A stretch of DNA of 64,000 nucleotides from Colwellia psychrerythraea (GTDB lineage Bacteria > Pseudomonadota > Gammaproteobacteria > Enterobacterales > Alteromonadaceae). Position numbers and translations under genes: made by a program. Shown here one piece after another: positions 29,685 through 39,380 of this stretch. Each line of letters opens with the position of its first letter. Within the stretch, counting starts at the first letter, position 1. The notes beneath the pieces are model-generated. The model was not told the DNA's origin, searched no databases, and saw only the letters and a list, made by a program, of their open reading frames with translations. The stretch covers positions 1 through 64,000 of the forward strand of contig NZ_JQEC01000029.1 of assembly GCF_000764185.1 (NCBI RefSeq), written 5' to 3'.

Positions 29685-31472
29685 ATGATAAACAATAAAA
29701 ATAGTCTAGAAAAATTACCAAGCGATTCTTTAAACAATTCTTCAAATATAACCACAATATCTTATCGCCGACTTATCACTTATTATCTGCTACACAAAAA
29801 ACTTATTTGCATTGCCTTACTAGCACTAAGTTCATTTAGCTTGGTTGATGCCGGAATGATTTATTTTGTCAAACCCTTGATTGATCAAGGTTTAGGTAAA
29901 GCAGATAGCAGCACATTACAACTAGGCGCTTTATTAATTATTGGTATATTTTTATTACGGGGTTTAACAAGTTTTACCTCTAATTACGCAATTGCCTACG
30001 TCAGTAGCAAGGTGACTTATCAAATAAGGCAACAAGCTTTTAATAAATTATTATATTTACCCAGAGCATTTTTTGATAACAATAGCCGTGGCAGTCTTAT
30101 TGCCAAATTAATCTATGATAGCGAGCAACTATCGCAGTCCTTTGCAAGTGCTGTAGTGGTGGTCATCAGAGAATCTGTCATCATCTTAGTCTTATTAACT
30201 ATGATGTTTTACAACAGTTGGCAATTAACACTCATTTTCTTGGTGATAGCGCCGATAATTGCGTTAATCATTAATAAGGTATCGAAGCGCTTTAAAATCA
30301 TTAGCCGCAAGTTACAAACCAGTATGGCAGATGTCAGTCAAGCTACAGAGCAAGCGATTCTAAATCAACAAGAAATAATATTACTCAATACTAGCGGTGA
30401 AATAAGTAATAAATTTGAGGACATCAATAACCATAACCGACAACAAAATATGAAACTGCAAGCGACAAGTGCGATAAGTAATCCAGTCATTCAACTTATA
30501 GCTTCGTTTGCTATTGCTGCGGTACTACTACTTGCCAGTAATGAACAAGTGCTTCAGCAATTAAGTCCTGGCACATTCACCCTTGTGTTAATTGCCATGG
30601 GTTCATTGCTTAAGCCCTTAAAGCAACTCAGTAATATTAATCAATATTTACAAAAAGGTTTAACCGCAGCGGACAGTATGTTCAGCTTTTTAGATGAAAA
30701 AGAAGAACATGATAGTGGCACAAAGCAATTATTGTCACAATGTTCAACAATCACCTTTAAGAATTTATCTTTTACCTATACAGGTAAGAGCCAACCGGCA
30801 TTAAAGCAGTTTTCGCTTCAGGTAAAAGGTGGTACAAGTGTTGCGTTTGTCGGTGAATCTGGCAGCGGTAAAAGTACCCTAGCCCGCTTATTATTACGTT
30901 TATATCAATCGCCTGCGCAAAGTATTTTCATCAATGATATTGCCATTGAAAAATATAACTTAGCCTCACTTAGGGCACAGTTTGCTTATGTATCACAAGA
31001 TATTGTTTTAATAGACGATACCCTAGCAAATAATATTCGTTTTGGCTGTAATCGCCAGGTATCAAATGAAGAAGTTGAGCAAGCAGCATTTGATGCCAAC
31101 GTGACAGTTTTTGCAAATGAGCTTGCCTTAGGTTTGAATACACAGGTAGGAGAAAATGGTCGAAGTTTATCGGGAGGGCAACGACAGCGAATTGCCATTG
31201 CGCGTGCAATTTTACGTGATGCTAGCATTATCATATTAGATGAAGCAACTTCCGCTCTAGACAACCATAGTGAACAGCATATTCAAGAAGCCTTTACTCG
31301 TTTATGTAAAAACAAAACCTTACTGGTTATTGCTCATAAGTTATCAAGCATCAAAAATGTTGATAAAATAGTGGTGATCAATCAAGGAGAGTTGGTCGAA
31401 CAAGGTACGCATACAGAACTGCTTGCTAAAGCAGGTTATTACCGAACAATGCACACTAGAGATTTAAGTTAA
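29685..31472 (+). CDS. MsbA-type ABC exporter (fused permease and ATPase)
   Basis: This 596-residue half-transporter has six membrane segments in residues about 30-310, then an ATPase. Walker A (GESGSGKST) is near residue 389, the signature LSGGQRQRIAIARAIL near 495, and Walker B (IIILDEAT) near 516. LVIAHKLSSIKNVDKIVVI is the H-loop region. The best matches in style are lipid flippases of the MsbA family. ATG at 29685 is chosen; a start at 29667 overlaps the previous gene by 13 bp. It is the last gene of the alm-like operon. The cell very likely has its main msbA elsewhere, so this copy may export the product of the preceding genes (inference). Confidence 0.88.
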   Translation: MINNKNSLEKLPSDSLNNSSNITTISYRRLITYYLLHKKLICIALLALSSFSLVDAGMIYFVKPLIDQGLGKADSSTLQLGALLIIGIFLLRGLTSFTSNYAIAYVSSKVTYQIRQQAFNKLLYLPRAFFDNNSRGSLIAKLIYDSEQLSQSFASAVVVVIRESVIILVLLTMMFYNSWQLTLIFLVIAPIIALIINKVSKRFKIISRKLQTSMADVSQATEQAILNQQEIILLNTSGEISNKFEDINNHNRQQNMKLQATSAISNPVIQLIASFAIAAVLLLASNEQVLQQLSPGTFTLVLIAMGSLLKPLKQLSNINQYLQKGLTAADSMFSFLDEKEEHDSGTKQLLSQCSTITFKNLSFTYTGKSQPALKQFSLQVKGGTSVAFVGESGSGKSTLARLLLRLYQSPAQSIFINDIAIEKYNLASLRAQFAYVSQDIVLIDDTLANNIRFGCNRQVSNEEVEQAAFDANVTVFANELALGLNTQVGENGRSLSGGQRQRIAIARAILRDASIIILDEATSALDNHSEQHIQEAFTRLCKNKTLLVIAHKLSSIKNVDKIVVINQGELVEQGTHTELLAKAGYYRTMHTRDLS

Positions 31473-31490
31473 GTTAACTATTAATTCAAA

Positions 31491-31530
31491 TGCCAACAGG
31501 CTATTATTTTAAGGAACATTCCTGTTGGCA
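31491..31530. terminator. Stem-loop between the ABC exporter and the DUF4870-like gene
   Basis: TGCCAACAGG / CCTGTTGGCA forms a perfect 10-bp stem with a 20-nt loop. There is no T-run, so efficiency as a terminator is uncertain. Its place between convergent genes fits a shared end of transcription. Confidence 0.5.
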
Positions 31531-31540
31531 AACGTTAAGG

Positions 31541-31909
31541 TTATTTAATAAAGTCTAAATGCTGTTGATAAAAATCACCTAATAAAGGTACCTTATATTC
31601 ATAGCCTTTTATGGCGCAATAAAGTCCTGTTGCCCAAGCGAAAAGTACCCCTATATTCAGAATCCAGCCCACTAAAGGAATTAATGACAGAATAGCACCG
31701 GTGATAATGAGGCCCAACGATTGACGCAGGTGAAAGCTAGCCAATGATGATTGATGTTTATCGTAGATAACCATTGCCACCACCCAACCAATTAAGGTGA
31801 AATAGCTGATAACCGCCACCAGAGTTGCCATTTTATATCGTTCAGCTAGGCTCATTTTCTTTTCAAAAACATTGTCATAATCACGGGGAATATTAGGCAT
31901 AACAGACAC
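31541..31909 (-). CDS. DUF4870-like small membrane protein
   Basis: This 122-residue protein has three hydrophobic segments, residues about 28-48, 60-85 and 88-105. The motif HLRQSLGLIITGAILSLIPL and the following LVGWILNIGVLFAWATGLYC, then AIKGYEYKVPLLGDF, match the DUF4870/Tic20-like pattern (FHxRQ, then GxxxKVPxxG). The function is unknown. It is monocistronic. Confidence 0.75.
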   Translation of the reverse strand: MSVMPNIPRDYDNVFEKKMSLAERYKMATLVAVISYFTLIGWVVAMVIYDKHQSSLASFHLRQSLGLIITGAILSLIPLVGWILNIGVLFAWATGLYCAIKGYEYKVPLLGDFYQQHLDFIK

Positions 31910-32107
31910 TCCATAGCTAATAGCAAGCTAATTGATGAAACAAACTGCCAAGTTTTTAGCATAAATACTCACTTAAATATTTCCTTGGCCTTAAGTTAAA
32001 TTTAGGAAAAATATTGCCATTGAACAAGTGGCTTTAATTCACTACTTAGTAAAGTAACCGCTAATTGTTTCAATTTTATGAATAAAGGAGAGATAAATAT
32101 TTTATCT

Positions 32108-34345
32108 CTAATTTTTCAATAGATGGATAAAATGTTGATATTGTTGCTTCATTGTTAAGGTAAGTTTTTCTTGTTCACTTAACGATAACGTTTGGTAGCA
32201 TAATTGATTATAACTAGCGCTTAAACGAGTAAATACAATGGCTAACTCTGGACATTGTTGCCTTACCTGCTTAGAAAAATCATTTACAGTCATGGCGACA
32301 GGCTTATTTATGCCCTGCTTTGCTAACTTAGTAATGGCTTTGTGATAGATTTGTTGCCATTTAGCTAATGGTAGCTGTTTTCGCTTAGTACTATTTAACA
32401 AGTGCAAAAATAACATTAAAATGCTCATGCTCAAGACTAATGCACTAGCCATTATTAACGCTAATTTCCACGAAAGCATCTCGCCAAACAAGTTTTTAAA
32501 TAAGTTATATTGCTGCTTGGTGCTAAAACCTATCACCCAGCGTGTCCATTGATAATCAAGGGCATCTAATTGTAAGCGCAAAGTATTTAGCCAAGCTGTA
32601 TTTTTCATCCGATATAAGCTAAAAAAGTCATTATTAAGTGTCGATTGCTGTTGCAGTAGCTGTGATGACCAGCCAGATTCTACCCGTTGGGGGTCAACAG
32701 CACTGGTAGGATCAATACGTAACCAACCTTTATTGGCCACCCATATTTCAGACCAAGCATGGGCATCATATTGATAAATACTTAAATGCCCTTTGTTAAC
32801 TAAATTACCATTATTGTTAACACCATTAAATTCGCCGCCTAAATACCCCGTAACCATACGCGATGGAATGCCCGAAGCACGCATTAAGAAGGTAAAAGCA
32901 CTGGCATAATGTACACAAAATCCCGCTTGGGTATCAAAAAAGAACTGATCAAGACTGTTATTATCAAGTAATGGTGGCTGTAACGTATAAGCATAATTTT
33001 CTTTGTTTATCAGCGTTAATACTGCTTTTGCTCTCGCTTCTATATCAACATAATTATGTTGTAATTGCAGTGCTAATTGCTCAAGCCTTGGATTACTGCC
33101 CTGGGGGTAATTTAAATTAATTTGTCTACTATGCTTCGATAATTTCAGTGATAACGGCGCCGTTAAATAACTGGTTAATTGATAAGACTTAGTCTGAGTG
33201 ATAATTGTTGAGCTATTGAATGTGAATCCTGCCTGAGCTTTAACAGCACTTTTATCGCCTGCAATTACTGCTGGCGCTAAGGCAAATAAATACTTTTGGA
33301 AACTAGGCGCTACAGTGACTTGATAATTCAACGGTAAAACTTCAGTTTCACTGGCATCAAAACCAACGATATTAGTTTGCTGCCCCTGATTTTTATTGTT
33401 TGTCGCGTTATTTTGCCTTGTCCATTGCCTGCCATCGTAGTCTTCTAACACCATTGCACGCCAATATAGCTGTGAATAAGCAGGTATTTTTTGTTGACCA
33501 AAGTCGGCTCTAAAAGCTAATTTAGTTGAACGAGTTAAGTTGGCTATATCGCCAGGTTTGACTGTGTCCGATAAACCAGTTTCTGCCGACTTTGCTAAAG
33601 GCACTTGCCAAAAAGGTGATAACCGAGGAAAAATTAAAAAAAGTACTACCGCCAAAATAGTACTTTGACTAAGCAAGGTAACAACCACTTTAATATCCGT
33701 CGCAAAAGTTTTTTCGAATGAAAAATACTGCATTAATACCGCTAAATTTAGCACCAGTAAGGCAACAATTATTAGAGTAAAGAATAAATCTTGTCGAAAA
33801 ATGAGTGATGCCGCTAAGACAAATAGACCCAGTAGCAGGAGTTGATAAAAATCACTACGCTTTCTTAATTCGAAGGCTTTAAGCACATAAGATAAACATA
33901 ATAAATGCAGCATACTCACAAGTATACCAACTTCCTTGGCTGTTAAAATAATGGCTAAGCAGCCCAGTAACGCTATAAATCCCAATATCATTGGCGATAT
34001 ATTAGTTACTTGTTGCTCTTTATGCCGCCTACCTTGAGAATTACTTTGCAAGTTCTCAATATTTTGTTGATTGATGGGCCTTACACTGTTCCTGCTTTGA
34101 TGAAGTAAAAGTGCCTGCCATACCAGTGATAAAGAAATAATAGCTAACATCCAGGTACTTAGCTCTAATGCAATAACAGCAATATTTAAACATTGGCATA
34201 ACCATAACAGCCATGCATTTTTTCTACTTAAAGAAAATTTACTGACATTATTGCCTCTGCTTTTAATTTTACGCTTACCTTTGCCTTTCTCTTTTAAAAG
34301 AGTAGCTGACGCTAGCTGTTTAGTTTTATTGTTAAAAAAACTCAT
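32108..34345 (-). CDS. TgpA-type membrane transglutaminase-like protease (DUF3488/DUF4129)
   Basis: The protein has 745 residues from the ATG at 34343-34345, which overlaps the upstream stop as ATGA; an earlier start at 34372 is less likely. An N-terminal block of about six membrane segments spans residues 40-220. A periplasmic part follows, with the transglutaminase core: cysteine in AGFCVHYASAFTFLMRASGI near 473, histidine in YQYDAHAWSEIWV and aspartate in LRIDPTSAVDP. One C-terminal membrane segment precedes a cytoplasmic DUF4129-like tail. Pseudomonas TgpA has the same build and is essential there. It is in an operon with a DUF58 gene and moxR. Confidence 0.92.
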   Translation of the reverse strand: MSFFNNKTKQLASATLLKEKGKGKRKIKSRGNNVSKFSLSRKNAWLLWLCQCLNIAVIALELSTWMLAIISLSLVWQALLLHQSRNSVRPINQQNIENLQSNSQGRRHKEQQVTNISPMILGFIALLGCLAIILTAKEVGILVSMLHLLCLSYVLKAFELRKRSDFYQLLLLGLFVLAASLIFRQDLFFTLIIVALLVLNLAVLMQYFSFEKTFATDIKVVVTLLSQSTILAVVLFLIFPRLSPFWQVPLAKSAETGLSDTVKPGDIANLTRSTKLAFRADFGQQKIPAYSQLYWRAMVLEDYDGRQWTRQNNATNNKNQGQQTNIVGFDASETEVLPLNYQVTVAPSFQKYLFALAPAVIAGDKSAVKAQAGFTFNSSTIITQTKSYQLTSYLTAPLSLKLSKHSRQINLNYPQGSNPRLEQLALQLQHNYVDIEARAKAVLTLINKENYAYTLQPPLLDNNSLDQFFFDTQAGFCVHYASAFTFLMRASGIPSRMVTGYLGGEFNGVNNNGNLVNKGHLSIYQYDAHAWSEIWVANKGWLRIDPTSAVDPQRVESGWSSQLLQQQSTLNNDFFSLYRMKNTAWLNTLRLQLDALDYQWTRWVIGFSTKQQYNLFKNLFGEMLSWKLALIMASALVLSMSILMLFLHLLNSTKRKQLPLAKWQQIYHKAITKLAKQGINKPVAMTVNDFSKQVRQQCPELAIVFTRLSASYNQLCYQTLSLSEQEKLTLTMKQQYQHFIHLLKN

Positions 34346-35382
34346 GAATATAAAGCCAAGGCAGTTAAACACTCTTGTTGGTGCTTAAAGCCAGAGTTAG
34401 GCTGGATATTCATTGCTTTATTAGCTGTTTCAGCAGAAAGATCCAAACCAAAATTTTGATTTGTAGTTGATAGTTCACCAATAAGAAAACTTAAATAAGC
34501 CAACTGTATTTCTAAGTTGTTACTGGGCATCTCGCTTAATTTTAACCACTGCAATTGACTTGTGCTTGCTTGATAATGTTTTGAGAAGTGCCCTTGCCCT
34601 TTTGCTAATTGTTTCCATGCGGTTCTTGCTCTCGATTCACCTCTAACAAAGCTCTTTAATTCAGAAAAATCGTCGGTACCTACAATATTGCTACTTTGAA
34701 AGCTTTCCATACTGGCTTCATCGTGGCTTGAAGACAATTGATATTGACCAGCAATTAAACTCTTCGCTTTAGGATAGATGATGGCGTAGTGGCCAAAATT
34801 TAACACTGTTTTACTTTTAAAAATTCCGAGGCAGTACTCACTATAAATGGTTATCCTTCCTAAATTGTGCCGTCCACGCTTTGATGATTTATAGGCGAGT
34901 GTTAATTCTTGCTCACCCTGTTTGCAATGCAGTAAAGTGACTATTTGGCTGTTTAACGTGCGATCGCTAAAGTGGACATTAATATCATAATGATTTTTTT
35001 TAGCCATTATTTTAATAGAAAAATTTAAGGGCTCTTCAGCATAACCTTGTTGTTTAGCTCGACTATAAAAACGTAATTGTGAAAAATTATAAAAGCTATG
35101 CAGCATGACACTAATAAACAAACTGGCCAGTAAGTAGCTAAGCAATAAAATAATATTATTTTGATAGTTAGTACCTAATAAAAAAACCAATATCACAAAA
35201 CCTAGGTACGCCAAGCCAAATCGAGTTGGGTAAATCATGATATTACGACTGTTTAGTTGATGTTCAGATTGGCTTGGGATCCGTCGAGCAAGCCAACGTT
35301 CAAAGTTTTTTTGAAAAAATTTTCTAATCCATTTAGCCAATGAAAGTCCTGAAGTTGTCGCCATAATTTTATCCGTTGCCAA
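34342..35382 (-). CDS. DUF58 domain protein
   Basis: This 346-residue protein has two adjacent membrane segments at residues about 50-95. A vWA-like DUF58 region follows, with GTDDFSELKSFVRGESRART near residue 235 and WKQLAKGQGHFSKHY. It always accompanies MoxR ATPases and TgpA-type transglutaminases. Its role is probably in membrane or cell-envelope protein maturation, but it is not established. The end overlaps the TgpA-like ATG by 4 bp and the start lies 5 bp after the moxR stop. Confidence 0.9.
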   Translation of the reverse strand: MATDKIMATTSGLSLAKWIRKFFQKNFERWLARRIPSQSEHQLNSRNIMIYPTRFGLAYLGFVILVFLLGTNYQNNIILLLSYLLASLFISVMLHSFYNFSQLRFYSRAKQQGYAEEPLNFSIKIMAKKNHYDINVHFSDRTLNSQIVTLLHCKQGEQELTLAYKSSKRGRHNLGRITIYSEYCLGIFKSKTVLNFGHYAIIYPKAKSLIAGQYQLSSSHDEASMESFQSSNIVGTDDFSELKSFVRGESRARTAWKQLAKGQGHFSKHYQASTSQLQWLKLSEMPSNNLEIQLAYLSFLIGELSTTNQNFGLDLSAETANKAMNIQPNSGFKHQQECLTALALYS

Positions 35383-35387
35383 TCGGC

Positions 35388-36434
35388 TTAATAACCAAGG
35401 GGATTTAGTACATCAACACAATTTAGTATCTGCTGGGCAACAGAAGAAGCACTTTGATTGGCATCGAGTTGTTGGCTAGGTTGCATTTCAAGCCTATGCT
35501 GGCAGACCACATAAAATACAGCTTGTACATCATCAGGTAAAACATAATCACGATTATTAATAAAAGCCATGGCTTTTGCTGCTTGTAATAATGCTTTTGT
35601 TGCTCTGGGTGATAGCGGCTTACAACTGATTTCAACCTCATCCGCTCCATTATTATGTCTTTGGCCAAAGTTGTTGCTATAAGCGCGTCTACTTACGTGA
35701 CTTAAAGCGATAATATATTCTATGACGTCATTGGATACATTCACTCCGATAACAGCTTCTTGCATGGCAATAAGCTGTTCTTCAGTAATAACTGGTTCAT
35801 TATCCGTCTTGCTCTTCCCTTTGTTCTGGGATGCTCGCTGAGTTGTAGATAATAAAATCTGTTTCTCTGCTTTTAAGTCAGGAAAACCTAGAGATAAACG
35901 CATCATAAAACGATCCAGTTGTGATTCTGGTAGTGGATAGGTCCCTGCGTGAAATAGAGGATTCTGCGTAGCAATGACAAAAAATGGCATCGGTAACTCA
36001 TGGGTAACCCCATCAATACTCACTTGCTGCTCAGCCATAGCTTCCAACAGTGCACTTTGTGTTTTAGGACTTGCTCGGTTAATTTCATCAGCAAGCACTA
36101 CTTGATTAAAAATAGGGCCTTTGTGAAGTTCAAAAGCATTTTTTGCATTATCAAAAATTGAAAAACCGACCACATCAGCCGGTAATAAATCATTGGTAAA
36201 CTGAGTACGCTGATAACTTAAACCCAGTGTAGTTGCTAACACATGGGCCAAGGTAGTTTTACCCATACCAGGTAAATCTTCTATTAATAAGTGGCCTTGG
36301 GCAAGTAAACAGGCAAGTGCTAATCGACACTCTTTGGGTTTACCTAATACTACGGATTCAATTTTATTTAAAATGGCAGTGATGGACTGTTGACTGGCTT
36401 GAATTTTATCGATAACTGGCGGCGTTTGCGGCAT
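35388..36434 (-). CDS. MoxR-family AAA+ ATPase
   Basis: This 348-residue protein is a chaperone-like ATPase. Walker A (DLPGMGKTTLAHVLA) is near residue 57 and Walker B (VVLADEINRASPKTQSALLE) near residue 110. ATQNPLFHAGTYPLPESQLD, with the sensor and arginine-finger region, follows. An acidic, polar insertion near residue 195 (NKGKSKTDNEP) is slightly unusual. It is first in the MoxR-DUF58-TgpA operon. Its start lies right after the aroG terminator. Confidence 0.94.
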   Translation of the reverse strand: MPQTPPVIDKIQASQQSITAILNKIESVVLGKPKECRLALACLLAQGHLLIEDLPGMGKTTLAHVLATTLGLSYQRTQFTNDLLPADVVGFSIFDNAKNAFELHKGPIFNQVVLADEINRASPKTQSALLEAMAEQQVSIDGVTHELPMPFFVIATQNPLFHAGTYPLPESQLDRFMMRLSLGFPDLKAEKQILLSTTQRASQNKGKSKTDNEPVITEEQLIAMQEAVIGVNVSNDVIEYIIALSHVSRRAYSNNFGQRHNNGADEVEISCKPLSPRATKALLQAAKAMAFINNRDYVLPDDVQAVFYVVCQHRLEMQPSQQLDANQSASSVAQQILNCVDVLNPLGY

Positions 36435-36474
36435 AAAAAAACGTCTAATTTTAAAGAGTTAATTAGACGTTTTA
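36435..36474 (-). terminator. Rho-independent terminator of aroG
   Basis: The stem AAAACGTCTAATT / AATTAGACGTTTT has a loop of about 10 nt. On the minus strand seven T residues follow. It sits between the aroG stop (36501) and the moxR start (36434), so moxR must have a promoter overlapping this hairpin or rely on read-through. Confidence 0.85.
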
Positions 36475-36500
36475 TCATGAATTGACACTAAAGGGAATTG

Positions 36501-37559
36501 CTAGCCTTTAATATTTCGGCGGTTAACAACAGCTTCATTTAATTGACTTAATAATTGTTCAGTATCTGGCCAGCCAATACAGGCATCAGTAATACTTTGT
36601 CCATAAACTTCAGCTTTACCATTGACCAAGCTTTGATTACCTTCAACTAAGTGGCTTTCAACCATAACACCAAAGATATTATGGTTACCTTGACTGACTT
36701 GTCCGCTTACATCTGTAGAAACCAACATTTGATTTTCAAATTTTTTGTTTGAATTGGCATGACTAAAATCAATCATCACCTTGGTGTTCAACTCAGAGCT
36801 CGTTAATTGCTCAGTCACAGCATTAACACTTTTTGCATCGAAATTTGTCGTTTTACCGCCACGTAAGATGATATGGCAATCACTATTACCTGTGGTTTCA
36901 ACAATTGCAGCATGACCAAATTTTGTTACCGATAAAAAGTGATGTGATGCCGCCGCAGAGCCTATGGCATCGATGGCAATCTTGATAGTGCCATCAGTAC
37001 CATTTTTAAAGCCTACCGGACATGAAAGGCCTGACGCTAATTCACGGTGAACTTGTGACTCAGTAGTGCGAGCACCGATTGCTCCCCAGCACATAAGATC
37101 AGCCATGTATTGTGGGGTGATCATATCTAAGAATTCACCCGCAGTTGGTAAACCTAGATCATTTAACTCTACTAATAACTTACGACCTAAACGTAAACCA
37201 TCATTTAGTTTAAAGCTGTTATCCATATAAGGGTCGTTGATCAAACCTTTCCAACCAACAGTGGTACGCGGTTTCTCGAAATACACTCGCATAACAATTT
37301 CTAAACTATTTTTGTACTGTTCACGTAATTTAACTAAACGCTGACCATACTCAAGTGCTGCTTCAGGGTCATGGATAGAACAAGGACCAATAACCACAAG
37401 TAAGCGGTCATCTTTACCCTTTAAGATATTGTGAATAGCAGTTCTGCCGGAAACCACTGATTTGGTTGCTTGCTCTGACGCAGGAAATCGCTCCAATAAG
37501 GCGATTGGTGGTAATAAGTCTTTTATTTTATTGATGCGTACATCGTCAGTTTGGTACAT
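36501..37559 (-). CDS. aroG: 3-deoxy-7-phosphoheptulonate synthase (AroG type)
   Basis: This class I alpha DAHP synthase joins phosphoenolpyruvate and erythrose 4-phosphate, the first step of aromatic amino acid synthesis. It has 352 residues. The N-terminus MYQTDDVRINKIKDLLPPIA is close to the phenylalanine-sensitive AroG of E. coli. Motifs LLVVIGPCSIHDPEAALEYG and MRVYFEKPRTTVGWKGLIND fall in residues 50-110, with GARTTESQVHRELASGLSCP near 175. The isoenzyme subtype is judged from the N-terminus only. The 269-bp gap upstream may carry a regulator site, but no clear TyrR box is seen. Confidence 0.94.
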   Translation of the reverse strand: MYQTDDVRINKIKDLLPPIALLERFPASEQATKSVVSGRTAIHNILKGKDDRLLVVIGPCSIHDPEAALEYGQRLVKLREQYKNSLEIVMRVYFEKPRTTVGWKGLINDPYMDNSFKLNDGLRLGRKLLVELNDLGLPTAGEFLDMITPQYMADLMCWGAIGARTTESQVHRELASGLSCPVGFKNGTDGTIKIAIDAIGSAAASHHFLSVTKFGHAAIVETTGNSDCHIILRGGKTTNFDAKSVNAVTEQLTSSELNTKVMIDFSHANSNKKFENQMLVSTDVSGQVSQGNHNIFGVMVESHLVEGNQSLVNGKAEVYGQSITDACIGWPDTEQLLSQLNEAVVNRRNIKG

Positions 37560-37779
37560 AGTTGGCTCTCTTCACTGCTATTTCGTTGCTTATTCATGAG
37601 TATTTATTACTTACATGAATGTTAACGGTACAAAGTTATATTCGTTTTACTTTTAGTCTTTGTTTTGAACTAAGTAAATTAACTTTTGTACCTTATTATT
37701 AATTCCTAATTAGAATCCCATCGACAATCTAGCAGTGTTACTGGGCTAATGCCACGAAAAGTTGACGATAAACTGCATT

Positions 37780-37801
37780 TATTAGAATGTTTATTCTAAT
37801 A
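37780..37801 (-). terminator. Weak hairpin downstream of the DUF5062 gene
   Basis: ATTAGAATGTTTATTCTAAT is a short AT-only inverted repeat 30 bp past the stop at 37829. It may be a weak terminator or part of the aroG upstream region. Confidence 0.35.
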
Positions 37802-37828
37802 CCTCACAAATCAGCTAATGCATAGCGA

Positions 37829-38092
37829 TTACTTAAGCAAGGCATGGCCTTCAGGAAGTTGTTTTGCTATCCAAAGTGCCAGTTTATGTTTCATGTTCGG
37901 CTGATCTTCATTATCAACCGCTAATGGTTGAATAAGCTTATCGCTGACCAATAATCGATAAAGGCTTTCTATTTTATCCTTGGCTGAATTAGTAGCCGCA
38001 AAAGCACTGTAACCACGATTAACTGCATATTTTTCACCAATCGTTAATGCTTTTTTTAGTAATTCAGCTTCATTTTTTAATTTTTTCATCAA
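37829..38092 (-). CDS. DUF5062 family protein
   Basis: This 87-residue soluble protein starts MMKKLKNEAELLKKALTIGE and ends with NMKHKLALWIAKQLPEGHAL. It fits small DUF5062 proteins of Vibrio and Shewanella, where LIQPL and the KHKLALWI segment are constant. The function is unknown. The protein is helical and has no membrane segment. There is no operon partner. Confidence 0.8.
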   Translation of the reverse strand: MMKKLKNEAELLKKALTIGEKYAVNRGYSAFAATNSAKDKIESLYRLLVSDKLIQPLAVDNEDQPNMKHKLALWIAKQLPEGHALLK

Positions 38093-38336
38093 GTATTGAC
38101 CTATTTGCTTTGTTAATAGCTATTACCATGCGTTAAAAGACCTTGGAACACAAGCTTAAAATATGGCTACCGGTTGCCTTTGGCCTGAACAATAATCAAC
38201 CAATAAACTATTAACAAACAAAGAATTACAACTTTCATCTCTTTGCTGACAATTCTATTGATTTACATCATAAAGGCCTTTTAAAAGCCTCGCATAATTA
38301 CCGTCATAAACTTGTTTATTCATTGACTAATATCAG

Positions 38337-38901
38337 GTGGAACTATGCCAATATCAGAGCCTTATTGAACAAAACAGTGAAACCCCATTTGAAAAGCTCT
38401 ATCAGTATCTTGTTGATAAGTTTTTTGCCATTAACGATAAATTTTCACTTGAAAGCGCACAATTTATTGCCAATGATAAATTTTCTCGTGTACGCTTTAG
38501 TCCTGATAAATTTACTGCCCAAACGAAACAACAAGTACTATTTTTATATAACCCGAAATACCACACTAGCCGTAACACTTTTTTTAATGGTGCTATTAAT
38601 GCTTAGTTATAATCCACAACATACAAGCTGTGGTTATACCTGTAAGTGGAATTTGGCTAAATTAGTAGACAGTGTGCAGCTTATTTTTGTTGCCAGTGAG
38701 TTAGATAAAAGCAGTCATGGTTACGGTAAGTTTGTTAATGAAATAGAACTAGCGTTACGTGCATTTTCTAAAAAATTTGATGTAGTCGCTAAGCAAGAAG
38801 AAATGATGGTTAGATTACATCAACATGTGGGTTTTCAACTTGCTTATGCTGGGCTTAGTAACACTTTGAGTAATACCCTGTACTTACTTATTAGCAGTTA
38901 A
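38337..38901 (+). pseudogene. Hypothetical gene, apparently frameshifted
   Basis: Two overlapping plus frames look like parts of one gene. The first, from GTG 38337, reads MELCQYQSLIEQNSETPFEK and stops at 38606. The second has coding-like sequence from about 38570 to 38901 (KLVDSVQLIFVASELDKSSH, EIELALRAFSKKFDVVAKQE). The change of frame could sit at the run of seven T residues near 38580. The junction would make a protein of about 188 residues. I do not recognise the family. Alternatively the second frame alone, open from 38323 with a hydrophobic N-terminal half, could be a separate membrane protein. Confidence 0.5.
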
Positions 38902-39042
38902 TATTTAATCTCCATTAAATGTTAACTGCTTTTTTGTAACAATCTATCCTGCAATTTCTTATATTTCCAAGTGTTTTTCCCGTCATCAATGATATTAAGG
39001 GTTATACTAATAAGCACATGGCTTACGCTTTCTGAGGTTAGT

Positions 39043-39255
39043 ATGTTTTTAAAAAATAGAAAAAATGGTGATATGGTTGATGTTGATACTATTCAAGATT
39101 TAACTAATTTGTATCATGATAAAGTGCTAGGTTGCTATCAAGTGGGCGAAGAGGTGCAAGACCCTCAAGAGTTTGCAAAAGCAGAATTAACTTTTTTATC
39201 CGGCGAAGACCTACCCCGCTGTTGGACTGATCCAAATTACCGAGTCCGAAAATAA
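39043..39255 (+). CDS. Small conserved hypothetical protein
   Basis: This 70-residue protein starts MFLKNRKNGDMVDVDTIQDL from ATG 39043, with GAGG shortly upstream. An in-frame ATG at 38971 would add 24 unrelated residues. The ending SGEDLPRCWTDPNYR is characteristic of a short protein found next to varied genes in Pseudomonas and Alteromonadales, sometimes labelled acetyltransferase without basis. No function can be inferred. Confidence 0.78.
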   Translation: MFLKNRKNGDMVDVDTIQDLTNLYHDKVLGCYQVGEEVQDPQEFAKAELTFLSGEDLPRCWTDPNYRVRK

Positions 39256-39380
39256 GCTAGTGCTATTAATTGATGATGTTATTGAGCGTTTTATAGGTCG
39301 AGTTATTGATAGTCCAAGGAAAAGGTAGCCCTACCTTTTCTGGTCTCATTATTTGACATGCCATCGCTTTTATTGAAATA

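Noticed and set aside
37620..37700. Inverted repeat GGTACAAAG ... CTTTTGTACC upstream of aroG as a TyrR or TrpR operator
   Set aside because: It matches neither consensus well; the arms are imperfect and far apart.
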